A stretch of DNA of 55,606 nt from an uncultured Prevotellaceae bacterium (GTDB lineage Bacteria; Bacteroidota; Bacteroidia; Bacteroidales; Bacteroidaceae), in NCBI GenBank assembly GCA_902779745.1, contig CACZCT010000002.1, forward strand, positions 1 to 55,606, written 5' to 3'. Within the stretch, counting starts at the first letter, position 1; the number at the start of each line of letters is the position of its first letter. The notes below the pieces were generated by a model, which was not told the DNA's origin, did no database searches, and saw nothing but the letters and a program-made list of their open reading frames with translations. Position numbers and translations under genes: made by a program. This document shows, in pieces, positions 7,657 to 16,529 of the stretch.

Positions 7657-8277
7657 ATGATACAAGTCGCATCATCATTTAGCGGCAAGCCTCGCAAGGC
7701 GAGCATGGCTGCTTACCGTCAACTGCTGGCGGAGAATCACGTAGAGGAAATCCTTCAGGACGTGAAGCAGAACAAAAATTTGGATCGCAAGAAGGAACTG
7801 CCCGTGTGGCTGCCTCTTGCACAGTGTTTTAACAATGGTACGCGCAAGGCTGAGGATGCGGTACCCTCAGGACTCTTCTTCCTCGACATCGACGAGAAGG
7901 GACTGACAGAACAGCTCTGGCAGAAGGTGCAGGACGAGAACCTCATTGAGGAATTCCGCATCGTGTACTTTGCCGAGAGTGCAGGAGGCGGTACCCACAT
8001 CTGGGCTTGGCGAACACCAGGCTCTACCATCGAGGAGGACATCCAGAAACTGGCGAGTCGTCTGGGTGTCAACTATGACTCGCATGTGACCGATCTGGCG
8101 CGCTGCTGTTTCATGGTCAGCGAACAGTATGTGAAGCTGCTCGACCCAGTAGTGTTTGAAGCCATTGACCATTCACCATTGACCATTCAGCTGCGCAGAA
8201 GGAGGCCAATAATAGTCAATGTTCTCTCTCTGAGAGTGTGGCATCGCAATCAACGGTCAATGTTCAATGTTCAATGA
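7657..8277 (+). CDS. VirE N-terminal/BT4734-like protein, frame-broken from DUF3987
   Basis: 206 residues from ATG 7657 (an upstream GTG at 7639 is also possible). Contains LFFLDIDEKGL and YFAESAGGGTHIWAW, typical of BT4734-like N-terminal domains with a primase-like acidic motif. In relatives this domain is often fused to DUF3987, which here follows in another frame. The last 36 residues (from QLRRRRPII) are off-frame text after a heptanucleotide repeat at 8162-8189. In the alternative frame the linker reads naturally (DHSAAQKEANNSQ) into the DUF3987 ORF. It is therefore either one broken gene or a pair coupled through the ATGA overlap at 8274-8277. Role unknown; the family is carried on mobile elements. 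Confidence 0.75.
   Translation: MIQVASSFSGKPRKASMAAYRQLLAENHVEEILQDVKQNKNLDRKKELPVWLPLAQCFNNGTRKAEDAVPSGLFFLDIDEKGLTEQLWQKVQDENLIEEFRIVYFAESAGGGTHIWAWRTPGSTIEEDIQKLASRLGVNYDSHVTDLARCCFMVSEQYVKLLDPVVFEAIDHSPLTIQLRRRRPIIVNVLSLRVWHRNQRSMFNVQ
8162..8189. repeat. Four tandem heptanucleotides at the frame break
   Basis: Units CCATTGA, CCATTCA, CCATTGA, CCATTCA in coding sequence. One further unit would shift the downstream frame by one and join the VirE-N and DUF3987 frames without a stop. Confidence 0.85.
8256..8276. repeat. Three tandem heptanucleotides ending at the DUF3987 ATG
   Basis: GTCAATG, TTCAATG, TTCAATG; the last unit contains the ATG (8274-8276) of the downstream ORF and overlaps the TGA of the upstream one. 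Confidence 0.75.
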
Positions 8278-9824
8278 ATTACAAAGGCATTCCCTACGAG
8301 AACATCGTACAGGCTCTGCTTTGGAAGTTAGGTTATGGCGATGCACCTGCTGAGGGCGAACGCAACATGGCACTCTACACCATGAGTCGCTACCTGCGTT
8401 TCATCTGCGACTTTGACGAGCAGCGTCTGTTCACTATCCTACCCCATTGGGGACTGTCGGACCATGAGGTGCTGTCCACCATCAAGAGTGCCGTAGGAAG
8501 CACACGACCTGCAGGTATTCCTTCGATGATGAACGAGGTCCTCTCATCGTTGGGAGCAGCCATCGAAGCAGGATCAGCAGAGGGTGAGGAAACGACTGTC
8601 GCTCCTGTCGAAGCAGAGTTGCCTGGTATCCTTCAGGACTTGTCCGACCACGCTCCTGAGGAGTTCCGAGAGGCCACGCTGATAGCGGCAATGCCGATGC
8701 TGGGAACGTTGGCAACAGGTATCCGTGCCAAGTATCGCGATGGCAAGCTGAACTCACCCAGCTTCATTGTGGATATCGAGGCTCCTCAAGCCACAGGTAA
8801 GTCATTCGTCGACAATGAGTTCGAACTGCTGATGGACCCTATCATCAAGCAGGACGAGGTGGAATGGCAGAAGGAGATTGCCTATTCGCTGGCGAAGAAA
8901 GACGGAGAGGATGTGGAGAATCCCTGTGCCCAGATCCGCATCATCGAACCCAATATCGGCGTGTCGGCATTCTTGGAGCGTGCTCTCTATGCGAAAGGCA
9001 AGCACCTCTTCACCTATGCCCCTGAGATTGAAACGGTGCTGAAGAACAACAAAGGGGGTGCCTGGACGGAGAAGAACGACCTCTTCCGTCTGGCTTATGA
9101 CAACAAACCCTGGGGTCAGCATCGCATCTCGAAGGACTCATTCTCCGGCAAGATCACCCTCTATTACAATATGGTGATGTGTGGAACACCCAATAAATGC
9201 CGAGCCTTCTTTGCCGATGCGGAGAGTGGTCTCGTGAGCCGAGTGACACCTGTCATCCTACCTGATATGGTGGGTGCGAAGATGCCTCAGTTCAAGGCAT
9301 GGAGTCAGGATGAGGTAGAGAAGGTGAAGCGCCAGTGTCTCTGTCTGATGGACGAGGAAGGTGAGGTGGATCTGCCACTCATCAACAAAGCCATCGAGGA
9401 ATGGGATGAAGGCAAGCGTCAGGAGTATCTGCAGACGTTGCGCTACTCGCTTGATGTACTGCGTCGTCGTGCTGCCCTCAATGGCTTCCGAGCTGGCATC
9501 ATCGCCTATCTGCTCGAAGGTTGTCAGGAGACGGAGCGCGCCATCAAGTTTGCCCTCTGGTATGCTGAGCGTTGTCTCCATTACCAGTTGCAGCTCTATG
9601 GCACCAAGATAGATGCTTTACACAGCAACACATTAAGCCCACAGGTCTCGAAGGGCAACATCCGCTATCTGGATGCGCTCCCCAAGGAGTTCACAAAGGA
9701 AGACTTGGTCAACCTCCGCCTGTCCAACAACGAGTCGCCAGTAGTAAAGACCATCATCTACCGCTGGGTAAAAGAAGGCATCGTTGTGAAAATCAACACC
9801 AACCTCTGGCAGAAGACTCAGTAA
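8274..9824 (+). CDS. DUF3987 family protein
   Basis: 516 residues from ATG 8274, which overlaps the upstream TGA as ATGA. The family hallmark start, NYKGIPYENIVQALLWKLGYG then EGERN, follows immediately. A P-loop-like stretch IEAPQATGKSFVDNEFE lies near residue 166-182, and acidic strand text (YAPEIETVL) follows, as expected of a helicase-like ATPase core. The C-terminal part (FTKEDLVNLRLSNNESP) looks like a winged helix. DUF3987 proteins are found on Bacteroidetes mobile DNA; function unproven. The frame is open further upstream to 8169, so it may be the C-terminal half of a single split protein of about 720 residues. Confidence 0.8.
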   Translation: MNYKGIPYENIVQALLWKLGYGDAPAEGERNMALYTMSRYLRFICDFDEQRLFTILPHWGLSDHEVLSTIKSAVGSTRPAGIPSMMNEVLSSLGAAIEAGSAEGEETTVAPVEAELPGILQDLSDHAPEEFREATLIAAMPMLGTLATGIRAKYRDGKLNSPSFIVDIEAPQATGKSFVDNEFELLMDPIIKQDEVEWQKEIAYSLAKKDGEDVENPCAQIRIIEPNIGVSAFLERALYAKGKHLFTYAPEIETVLKNNKGGAWTEKNDLFRLAYDNKPWGQHRISKDSFSGKITLYYNMVMCGTPNKCRAFFADAESGLVSRVTPVILPDMVGAKMPQFKAWSQDEVEKVKRQCLCLMDEEGEVDLPLINKAIEEWDEGKRQEYLQTLRYSLDVLRRRAALNGFRAGIIAYLLEGCQETERAIKFALWYAERCLHYQLQLYGTKIDALHSNTLSPQVSKGNIRYLDALPKEFTKEDLVNLRLSNNESPVVKTIIYRWVKEGIVVKINTNLWQKTQ

Positions 9825-9826
9825 CG

Positions 9827-9856
9827 AAAAAGCCTCCTTTCGGGGAGGCTTTTTTT
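9827..9856 (+). terminator. Intrinsic terminator after the DUF3987 gene
   Basis: GCCTCC (9832-9837) pairs with GGAGGC (9844-9849), followed by a T7 run. It begins a few bases after the stop codon. Confidence 0.9.
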
Positions 9857-9896
9857 ATACAATTTTACGCAATTATACAAAATTGCGTAACGCATT

Positions 9897-9928
9897 TTTG
9901 TATAATTAGAATATTCTTCGTATATTTG
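9897..9928 (+). promoter_or_regulatory. Promoter of the AAA ATPase gene
   Basis: TTTG (9897-9900), 20 bp, TATATTTG (9921-9928), about 30 nt before the ATG at 9960. Confidence 0.75.
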
Positions 9929-9959
9929 CACTCGAAAGATAAATTAAAAGAATAGTAAG

Positions 9960-11081
9960 ATGATGAAGAATCCATTTCTGACCTATGGTTATAACGGACC
10001 TGAGTACTTCTGCGACAGAGTGGAAGAGACCAAACGCTTGACTTCACTGTTGATGAATGGCAATCACGTAGCCTTGATGTCGCCAAGAAGAATGGGTAAG
10101 ACAGGACTTATACGTCACTGTTTTGCTCAACAGGAACTGCAGAAAGACTATTATCTGTTTCTTGTGGATATCTATGCCACCAAGTCATTGTCCGAACTGA
10201 TTTATGAATTGGGAAGGGTAATCCTTTCCGTTCTGAAATCGAAAGAGCGAAAAGCCTGGGAACGTTTTATACAGATTGCAGGTTCATTACGAACAGGTAT
10301 TACGCTTGATGCCTTGGGACAACCGAGTTGGAATCTTCAAATAGGGGATATACAATCGCCAAAGGTGTCTCTTGATGAGATTTTCCAGTATCTGGGTTCT
10401 GCCGACAAGCCTTGCATTGTAGCAATCGATGAGTTCCAAACCATTATGGATTATCCTGAGCAGAATGTAGAAGCCTTGTTGCGGACTTACATTCAAGATT
10501 GTAATAATGCGAGATTCATCTTTTCAGGATCCAAGCGTCACATGATGGGCGAGATGTTCTCATCGCCAGCCAGACCATTCTATCAAAGTGCTTCAACATT
10601 ATCCTTGAAACCTATTCCACTTGATTCATATACTTCTTTTATCAAAAGTCATTTTGAACAAGGAAGGATGCAGATAGAAACAGAAGCCATCAACTATATC
10701 TATGAGAAATTTGAAGGTACTACCTGGTATATACAAAAGATATGTAATGAACTATATGCTTTGGCTGAACAGGACAATCCTTGTGGAATAAAAGATGTGG
10801 ATGCGGCTATCAACTATGCTATAGAAGAAAAAGACGACACCTACCAGGATTTACTGGCAAGACTCTCTGCCAAACAAAAAGCATTGCTCATAGCATTGGC
10901 CCATACTGGCAAGAATGCTAAGCCTACGAGCGGAGAGTTTATCAAGAAATATCATCTTTCATCGGCCAGCGCAGTACAAAGATGTTTGTCAGCCCTTCAA
11001 GAAAAAGATATCATCACAAACCATAATGGAAATTACTATATCTATGATTTTTTCCTTTATTACTGGCTGACAAAGAACTAA
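9960..11081 (+). CDS. Archaeal-type AAA/STAND-like ATPase
   Basis: 373 residues. Walker A is MSPRRMGKTG (about 40-49), Walker B is PCIVAIDEFQ (about 145-154), followed by an arginine-rich sensor region (FIFSGSKRHMM) and a C-terminal winged-helix-like part (LSAKQKALLIALA, then SGEFIKKYHLSSASAVQRCLSAL). This is the PF01637-like ATPase type common in Bacteroidales accessory DNA; partners and role are unknown. It has its own promoter and is bounded by a terminator upstream. ATG 9960 or the next ATG at 9963 are equally possible. The 3' end overlaps an antisense remnant of a DUF4143-type protein by four bases. Confidence 0.8.
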   Translation: MMKNPFLTYGYNGPEYFCDRVEETKRLTSLLMNGNHVALMSPRRMGKTGLIRHCFAQQELQKDYYLFLVDIYATKSLSELIYELGRVILSVLKSKERKAWERFIQIAGSLRTGITLDALGQPSWNLQIGDIQSPKVSLDEIFQYLGSADKPCIVAIDEFQTIMDYPEQNVEALLRTYIQDCNNARFIFSGSKRHMMGEMFSSPARPFYQSASTLSLKPIPLDSYTSFIKSHFEQGRMQIETEAINYIYEKFEGTTWYIQKICNELYALAEQDNPCGIKDVDAAINYAIEEKDDTYQDLLARLSAKQKALLIALAHTGKNAKPTSGEFIKKYHLSSASAVQRCLSALQEKDIITNHNGNYYIYDFFLYYWLTKN

Positions 11082-11209
11082 AAGCAGTTCACTTGGTTCT
11101 GCACCTCTTCCGTTGACTTTATCTCTATAGCTATGCGAGCGTCACCCACAATGATGTCTACCCCCACACCGGTATAGGTGCGCCAATAGCTGAGTTTCTC
11201 CTCAGTCAT
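11078..11209 (-). pseudogene. C-terminal remnant of a DUF4143-type ATPase
   Basis: The minus strand encodes 43 residues including SYWRTYTGVGVDIIVGD and ARIAIEIKST, which read like the C-terminal nuclease-like core (YWR..G.EVDF, then A.E.K) of DUF4143 ATPases normally about 380-400 residues long. The N-terminal ATPase part is missing. A promoter-like box (11282-11289) sits about 75 nt upstream, as if an internal deletion joined promoter region and gene end. A fortuitous ATG at 11209 would allow a short peptide. Confidence 0.6.
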
Positions 11210-11281
11210 TTAGAATGTTTTACGCTCGATTTTTATTAAAAATCTTGGATAGTATCCACGATTTTCATTGAATATCGTGTG

Positions 11282-11289
11282 CAAAGATA
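11282..11289 (-). promoter_or_regulatory. Orphan -7 promoter box
   Basis: TATCTTTG on the minus strand, pointing into the DUF4143 remnant; no TTTG at the usual distance. The rest of 11210-11426 is AT-rich with short palindromes (GATTTTTAATAAAAATC on the minus strand) and no gene I can support. Confidence 0.4.
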
Positions 11290-11426
11290 ATACTTTTTCC
11301 CAAAAAACTTTCCAAAAACTGCCTTTGGACTTTTTCATTTAGGCTTAAGAATATACCGTTGCCGTGTTAGGAGATGGCAAGGTTGCTCATGATGTGGAAG
11401 TGATGCCGAGGGTGCTATTTTATTTA

Positions 11427-13361
11427 TCAGCCTATTTTCAAACACATCATCGTCAGGTCGTCGTTAGGTTCAGCACCATCACGATGGCGTTCAACCTCAT
11501 CCTTGAGGACGTCAATAACTTGCTTGGCGGAGTCGAAATGAGAGGTACGCAGGATGTTGAGCAGGCGGTCCTCGCCGAACTGGACCTGCTGGCGGTTCTC
11601 CGCCTCATTGAGGCCGTCGGTATAGATGAACAACGGGCGTCCCATAATGCTCTCTATCTCCTCGCCCTCGTACTCCAAGCCCGGCCAGAGACCGATGGGT
11701 GCGTTGGGAATCATTTTAAAGAACTCGCCATGCGTCTCACCGCCTCCGAGGACGGGCGGGTTATGGCCAGCGTTACAGAAGTCGAGATGCCCCGTCTTCA
11801 GGTCGACGAGTCCCAGGAAGAAGGTAACGAACATGCTGCTCTCATTATCCTCGCCACTCAGGGCATTGTTCATGCGGGTACATATCTCGGCAGGCATCAT
11901 CTGCTGGGCAGCAAGGGTACGGAAGAGACGTGTTACCTGTGCCATGAACAGCGAGGCAGGCACTCCCTTGCCGCTCACGTCGCCCACTGCGAAATACAGT
12001 TTGTCACCTAGCATGACGTAGCCGTAGAGGTCGCCGCCAACTTCCTTGGCAGGCATCATCGAGGCGAACATATCGAGCCCCTCATAGTCGGGGAACGTGC
12101 TGGGAACCATTGACATCTGTATGTCACGGGCAATGCGCAACTCCGACTCAATACGCTCCTGTTCTGCCTTCATTTTGGCGATGCGGTGCGTATGACGGCG
12201 ATGGAAGTAGGCTATCACGATGACAGCCACCAGAATGACCAGGACGATGATGATAACGAGGTAGAGCTGACGGCGCTCTGCCTGCATCTGCTGGCGCTCG
12301 CCCTCCATCTTCAGTTCGGACACCTCGAAACGCTTGTTCAGCTCATCCAGTTTATCGCGATTATCTATCAATGCCAGTGAGTCTTTAATTCCCGAATACT
12401 GTCGGAACATGTCAAGGGCCTCCCGATAGCGCCCAAGACCATCGAAGGCTTGAGACCTGTCTAACAACACCAACATCTCATGGCTGGTCTCACCGCTCTC
12501 CTCGGCTAATTTCTGCCTTTGGCTGCAGAGGTTGAGCACCTCCGCCCAGTCTTTCTGATGTTTTGCCAGATCGGTTCTGACAATAAGGGTAGTCAATTGA
12601 CTGACAGCATCAGGATTATCATCTTCGATACGCTCATAATATTCGACAGAGTCGACAGCCAAAGCAGCCCCCTTGAAGTCTTCCTTGACAATCAGGTACC
12701 TCGCCAGGTTCGTCTGATAACTGGCATGCCAATTGGCCCTTGCCTGAGTATCTGGCTGACCAAGAACGACAGGAACCTTATCGAGGACTGCCTTCCACTC
12801 GTTCATGACTGTATCAAGTGCTTCATATTGGTTGTCACACTCCAGCGTGAGGTAAAGATAAGAATAGGCATCAATAAGGTCTGACAGCGGCTGACCTTTC
12901 GGAAAACTGGCAATGGACTTACGGAGATACTTGGCTGACTCTCCATAGTTCTCCCTGACTCCATAACCGATGCCAAGCAGTTTGTATGACATGAAGAGCC
13001 CGTAGTCGTTGTGACGCTTCAGGGCATCGTCCTGCATCCGCTGCGCCTCTAGGGCACCTTTCTCGAAATCGTTATCCCAGATATATTTAGAAACCAGCTT
13101 ACCCCAGATGAAATAATACTCCCCCATCCTATTATGCTCCTCACAGACCTTCAGTGCTTCCGGCACAAAGATTTCCAGTGAGTCGGGCTGATAATTCTTA
13201 TAATAAAAAGCCCTGTCGCAAAGCGTGGCTGCCGAGTCCTCCCAGTTGATGGAGTCGGCAGCACTAACATTCTGTCCGCCCTGCCCCTGACGGCAGGACA
13301 CCATAACGGTTAGTACTAGAGCCGCAATAACGGCCAAGGAGGGAAGTCTAGATTGATTCAT
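11427..13361 (-). CDS. TPR-containing SpoIIE/PP2C-type phosphatase
   Basis: 644 residues. A hydrophobic N-terminus ends MVSC at residue 23, a possible but imperfect lipobox. Then come TPR-like helical repeats (about 40-340), a coiled coil (340-366), one membrane segment (367-385), a second coiled coil (390-412) and a SpoIIE-family phosphatase domain (415-644) with metal-binding VGGDLYGY and GDVSGKGVPASL. The predicted topology puts the TPR region in the periplasm and the phosphatase inside. Such proteins usually dephosphorylate anti-sigma-factor antagonists. Last gene of an envelope operon, 21 nt after its neighbour. The TPR-membrane-output plan matches the histidine kinase at 23218-25242. 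Confidence 0.88.
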   Translation of the reverse strand: MNQSRLPSLAVIAALVLTVMVSCRQGQGGQNVSAADSINWEDSAATLCDRAFYYKNYQPDSLEIFVPEALKVCEEHNRMGEYYFIWGKLVSKYIWDNDFEKGALEAQRMQDDALKRHNDYGLFMSYKLLGIGYGVRENYGESAKYLRKSIASFPKGQPLSDLIDAYSYLYLTLECDNQYEALDTVMNEWKAVLDKVPVVLGQPDTQARANWHASYQTNLARYLIVKEDFKGAALAVDSVEYYERIEDDNPDAVSQLTTLIVRTDLAKHQKDWAEVLNLCSQRQKLAEESGETSHEMLVLLDRSQAFDGLGRYREALDMFRQYSGIKDSLALIDNRDKLDELNKRFEVSELKMEGERQQMQAERRQLYLVIIIVLVILVAVIVIAYFHRRHTHRIAKMKAEQERIESELRIARDIQMSMVPSTFPDYEGLDMFASMMPAKEVGGDLYGYVMLGDKLYFAVGDVSGKGVPASLFMAQVTRLFRTLAAQQMMPAEICTRMNNALSGEDNESSMFVTFFLGLVDLKTGHLDFCNAGHNPPVLGGGETHGEFFKMIPNAPIGLWPGLEYEGEEIESIMGRPLFIYTDGLNEAENRQQVQFGEDRLLNILRTSHFDSAKQVIDVLKDEVERHRDGAEPNDDLTMMCLKIG

Positions 13362-13382
13362 AATAGTTTGGCTTAAAGTTTC

Positions 13383-14201
13383 TTACTTATACGTATATGT
13401 CATTTGCAGGGCGATATAGCCGTTAGGCCATTTCTTCCGGTCCGGATATATTTTGGCATTGCCTTTTGAGAGCAGAAACAGGTCCGGCCTTATTTCACTG
13501 AATTCAAAGTGCATCCTGTTCTGTCCCTCCACATAATCTATCATTTTAATCTGCCAGCAGTCGTCAACGATGTGTATCTGCATATTGTCCAGTCTCACCC
13601 TGTATATCGTCCTATTGCCTGCGGTGTAACTGCCTATGTATTTCATGCCCGTTTCCTGCCTCTTCCGGTATTTCTTCTTCAGTTCCTTTGCCTTGTCACG
13701 TACCTTCTCATAGAACTTGTCATATACATTGGAACTCATGATGCCGTCGTGTTTCAGGAATGCCCTTATCTGCTTTTCCGTCAGTTCCTGCTTCATCTCC
13801 ACCATACGTACGTTGGATGTCTTTATCCTGCCTTTATTAAACAACACATCCTCAGCCATCGTGATACCAAATACCTGATGTTCCATGAGTGCCGACAATA
13901 TCTGTCCATAGCCTGCAAGTCGTGCAGCAAAAGTGATAGTACGGCGATTGGACATCTGCTTCAGATCCAGGTCCTTTTCCAGTTTACACGTAACAGCATA
14001 ATTCAGGGTCTGTACACGTTTCTTCAGCGGTTTGGCATTCTCCAGCACCTGCTTCACCAGATATTCCTCGAATGTCTGTCCGTCTGCCAATATCACTACT
14101 TCGTTGAGATCCTGTGTGGCATAGATATCCTCGTCCTCCTGCGCCCTGCTACCTACAGGCAACAGGGCTATGAGACAAAGAATCATCACCAGTCGTTTCA
14201 T
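13383..14201 (-). CDS. Exported protein of unknown function
   Basis: 272 residues with a clear signal peptide ending SRAQ near 21. The mature start DLNEVVILADGQTFEEYLVKQVLENAKPLKKRVQ resembles the region after carboxypeptidase-regulatory-like domains of Bacteroidetes surface proteins (DUF5686-like), but the regulatory domain itself is absent. The middle is very basic. It starts 3 nt after the stop of the C1B peptidase gene, so it is co-translated with it. No enzyme motif is seen. Confidence 0.75.
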   Translation of the reverse strand: MKRLVMILCLIALLPVGSRAQEDEDIYATQDLNEVVILADGQTFEEYLVKQVLENAKPLKKRVQTLNYAVTCKLEKDLDLKQMSNRRTITFAARLAGYGQILSALMEHQVFGITMAEDVLFNKGRIKTSNVRMVEMKQELTEKQIRAFLKHDGIMSSNVYDKFYEKVRDKAKELKKKYRKRQETGMKYIGSYTAGNRTIYRVRLDNMQIHIVDDCWQIKMIDYVEGQNRMHFEFSEIRPDLFLLSKGNAKIYPDRKKWPNGYIALQMTYTYK

Positions 14202-14204
14202 CCC

Positions 14205-15602
14205 TTAACGGTCCTCCTGGAACAGCGGATCCTCCGGCATCACCATGATTGGCTTCTGCTCGAAGTCCTTCAGCAGTTTGTCGGAGACGTATTTCTTGTC
14301 GACGACGAGGCGGAACATATACTCGCGGAACCAGCGGTCCGTCATGATCAGGCAGCCCTGTTGTCCCCATGAGACACCCCATGAGTTCTCCACCTTCCAT
14401 TTCGTCGCTTTGCCATTGGCATCCAGGTCGACGGCCGTGAGGGTCATCGCATGGGTGGAACCGCTGTCGAAGGTGCTGATGCGTTCTGCCTTCGTCATGC
14501 CGAAAGTCGTATTGAACAGGGAAGCATAATCAAAGTTCTCCGTATCGGCATAGCCGCGTTTGCGGTCGAGTTGCTTGCCCACGTCATAGCTGGAATAGAG
14601 TTTGCGACCATCCTTCAGCGAGGCGATGGCGAGTTGCTCGATGTCATCCATCGGCAGGTTGAGGTATTTCCAGTTATGTCCGTCGTAGGTATGACGGTTG
14701 TACTCCACCTCGAAGGTCTTGTAATACGGACGGCGGGGGTCGTTCATCACCATAATGAACGTGCCGTTGATAGGACCGCCCACCGTTTCCTCATAGAACG
14801 ACTTCGGCGTATAGCGCTTAGCCGTCGTCAACTGCTTGCCGTCCTTGTCCTTGAAGGCATAGGTAAACTCTTTCACGGGCTCTCCCAAGGTCAGGGCAAG
14901 CATACCGTATATCTGGCTCAGTGCCTTTTCCTTTGCTTTCTGGATATCCGCAGGATTCTTACCGTCAGCCACCATCTGGCGCAGTTGCAGACCATACTCA
15001 CGCAGCTTCGACTTGATGACAGCCGCCATCCGCGAAGTATTCTCTGCCGAGAAAGTCTCAGGCTGTACAGCCATCGGCACCAGTCCGTATTTCTCTGCCA
15101 GGTCGGAGACACCGCAGAACGTGCCTCCGTCGCCTATCGGGCTCTTGAAGAAGAACTGCACCCGCTGGGCATCAATCGGTTCCTTGGCGGTATCGATGAC
15201 CCCTTGCAGGAAGAGGTTCGCCTTCTCCAATTGGTCGTAGAAGAACAGATAGGCCTGGGAATACTCCACCGTCAGCGAGTCGGTACGCTTGGCGAAATTG
15301 GCACGCAGCACGTTGAGTCCGCTGAACATCCAGCAGCGTCCGCTCGACTTCTGGTCATGAATCGACTGCTTCTTCGTGTCGATGCTGAAATAGGTATCCA
15401 ACTCGCCGGCATTCTCCTGGTTCTTTGTCAGGTTGTCTATCGCATTCGAGGCAATGGCATTACGCAACGCCTTGTTGGCAGGCTGTGCCGCATACTGCCG
15501 CTCCATCTGCTGCAGCATCTGTTCTGAGATGCCGCCACCAGCTGTCTGTGCCGTCATTGTCAGGGCATAAGCCGCCGACAAGAGCATCAGGGTCTTTCTC
15601 AT
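14205..15602 (-). CDS. Exported aminopeptidase C/bleomycin hydrolase-like peptidase
   Basis: C1B-type cysteine peptidase of 465 residues. The signal peptide ends near TAQT (20). The catalytic Cys is C90 in QKSSGRCWMFSGLNVLRA, His is in GSTHAMTLTAV, and Asn is in KVENSWGVSWG. Classical PepC is cytosolic and hexameric; here the signal peptide points to the periplasm. It sits between an M48 protease gene (3-nt spacer) and an exported protein gene (3-nt spacer), which suggests periplasmic peptide turnover or envelope quality control. Confidence 0.9.
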   Translation of the reverse strand: MRKTLMLLSAAYALTMTAQTAGGGISEQMLQQMERQYAAQPANKALRNAIASNAIDNLTKNQENAGELDTYFSIDTKKQSIHDQKSSGRCWMFSGLNVLRANFAKRTDSLTVEYSQAYLFFYDQLEKANLFLQGVIDTAKEPIDAQRVQFFFKSPIGDGGTFCGVSDLAEKYGLVPMAVQPETFSAENTSRMAAVIKSKLREYGLQLRQMVADGKNPADIQKAKEKALSQIYGMLALTLGEPVKEFTYAFKDKDGKQLTTAKRYTPKSFYEETVGGPINGTFIMVMNDPRRPYYKTFEVEYNRHTYDGHNWKYLNLPMDDIEQLAIASLKDGRKLYSSYDVGKQLDRKRGYADTENFDYASLFNTTFGMTKAERISTFDSGSTHAMTLTAVDLDANGKATKWKVENSWGVSWGQQGCLIMTDRWFREYMFRLVVDKKYVSDKLLKDFEQKPIMVMPEDPLFQEDR

Positions 15603-15605
15603 AAC

Positions 15606-16502
15606 TTATTTCTTTTTGGATGAAATCTTAATCGTTTTTGTGGTCTTGGGAGTGGTTGTCGTGGTCTTGGAATTCGTTGTCGCAGTTCCTGTGGACTGAT
15701 AGTACTTCAGTGCCTCAGGCATCCAGCCCTGGATCTGTTTGATACGGGTTTCGTCCGACGGATGACTGCTCAGGAACTCCGATGTCTTCTTGTTAGAGCT
15801 GGCTGCCGCCATACGCTGCCAGAAACTGACGGCCACCTGCGGGTCGTACCCTGCCATAGCGGCAAAGATAATACCTAGATGGTCCGCCTCGCTCTCATGT
15901 TTGCGAGAATAGTGCAGGTTCTGCAACTGCAGACCCGATGAGAGTATCGTTTGACCTGCTGACACGGCAGTGCTGCTGGCTCCCAGGACTCCTGCCACGG
16001 CAGAGCCTATCGACAGGCCATACTGCTGGCGATACTGCGTACTGTACTGTTCGGCAGAGTGTCGGGCAACGGCATGGGCTATCTCATGTCCTAAGACGAT
16101 GGCCAACGATGCCTCGTCCTGAGTAACTGGCAGCAAGCCCTCAAAGACGCAGATCAGTCCGCCGGGCATACACCAGGCATTGACATTCTGGTCCTGCACC
16201 AGGTTAAACTGCCACTTATAATACTGTATATCCTCAGCCATACCATTATTCCTCAGGTAGGTCTCCACAGCAGTTGCCAGCCGCTGTCCCACCCTTTTCA
16301 CCATGGCGGTATTTGCCTGATTTGTCGAAGGCTTGGCAGTCTTCATATAATCAGTATACTGCTGTGTCGCAAGACTCAGCATCTCACCATCGCTCACCAC
16401 CAGGTTCTGCTTACGGCCTGTGATGGGCACCGTCTTGGTCGTGCCGCAACTGACCAGAATCAGTGCGACGAGTGCCAATAAAATTGATTTTACATGTTTC
16501 AT
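15606..16502 (-). CDS. M48-family metalloprotease lipoprotein
   Basis: 298 residues. Lipobox LVSCG puts the lipidated Cys at 19. The zinc motif HEIAHAVARH (H139, E140, H143) and the third ligand region SRKHESEADHLG (about 196-207) are intact. Similar to LoiP/BepA periplasmic proteases that remove misfolded outer-membrane proteins. The C-terminus is a Thr/Lys-rich tail. First gene of the 16.5-11.4 kb operon, with a promoter at 16530-16560 that is interlocked with the terminator of the gene before it. Confidence 0.9.
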   Translation of the reverse strand: MKHVKSILLALVALILVSCGTTKTVPITGRKQNLVVSDGEMLSLATQQYTDYMKTAKPSTNQANTAMVKRVGQRLATAVETYLRNNGMAEDIQYYKWQFNLVQDQNVNAWCMPGGLICVFEGLLPVTQDEASLAIVLGHEIAHAVARHSAEQYSTQYRQQYGLSIGSAVAGVLGASSTAVSAGQTILSSGLQLQNLHYSRKHESEADHLGIIFAAMAGYDPQVAVSFWQRMAAASSNKKTSEFLSSHPSDETRIKQIQGWMPEALKYYQSTGTATTNSKTTTTTPKTTKTIKISSKKK

Positions 16503-16529
16503 ATCATTCGGTTGTTAGTTTTCTGACTG

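Noticed and set aside
8160-8190. Programmed -1 ribosomal frameshift between VirE-N and DUF3987
   Set aside because: No slippery heptamer of the X XXY YYZ kind and no clear stimulatory structure; repeat-unit loss explains the shift better.
14451-15527. 358-residue ORF on the plus strand
   Set aside because: Antisense to the exported C1B peptidase, whose catalytic motifs are intact; the translation has no recognisable motif and there is no promoter.
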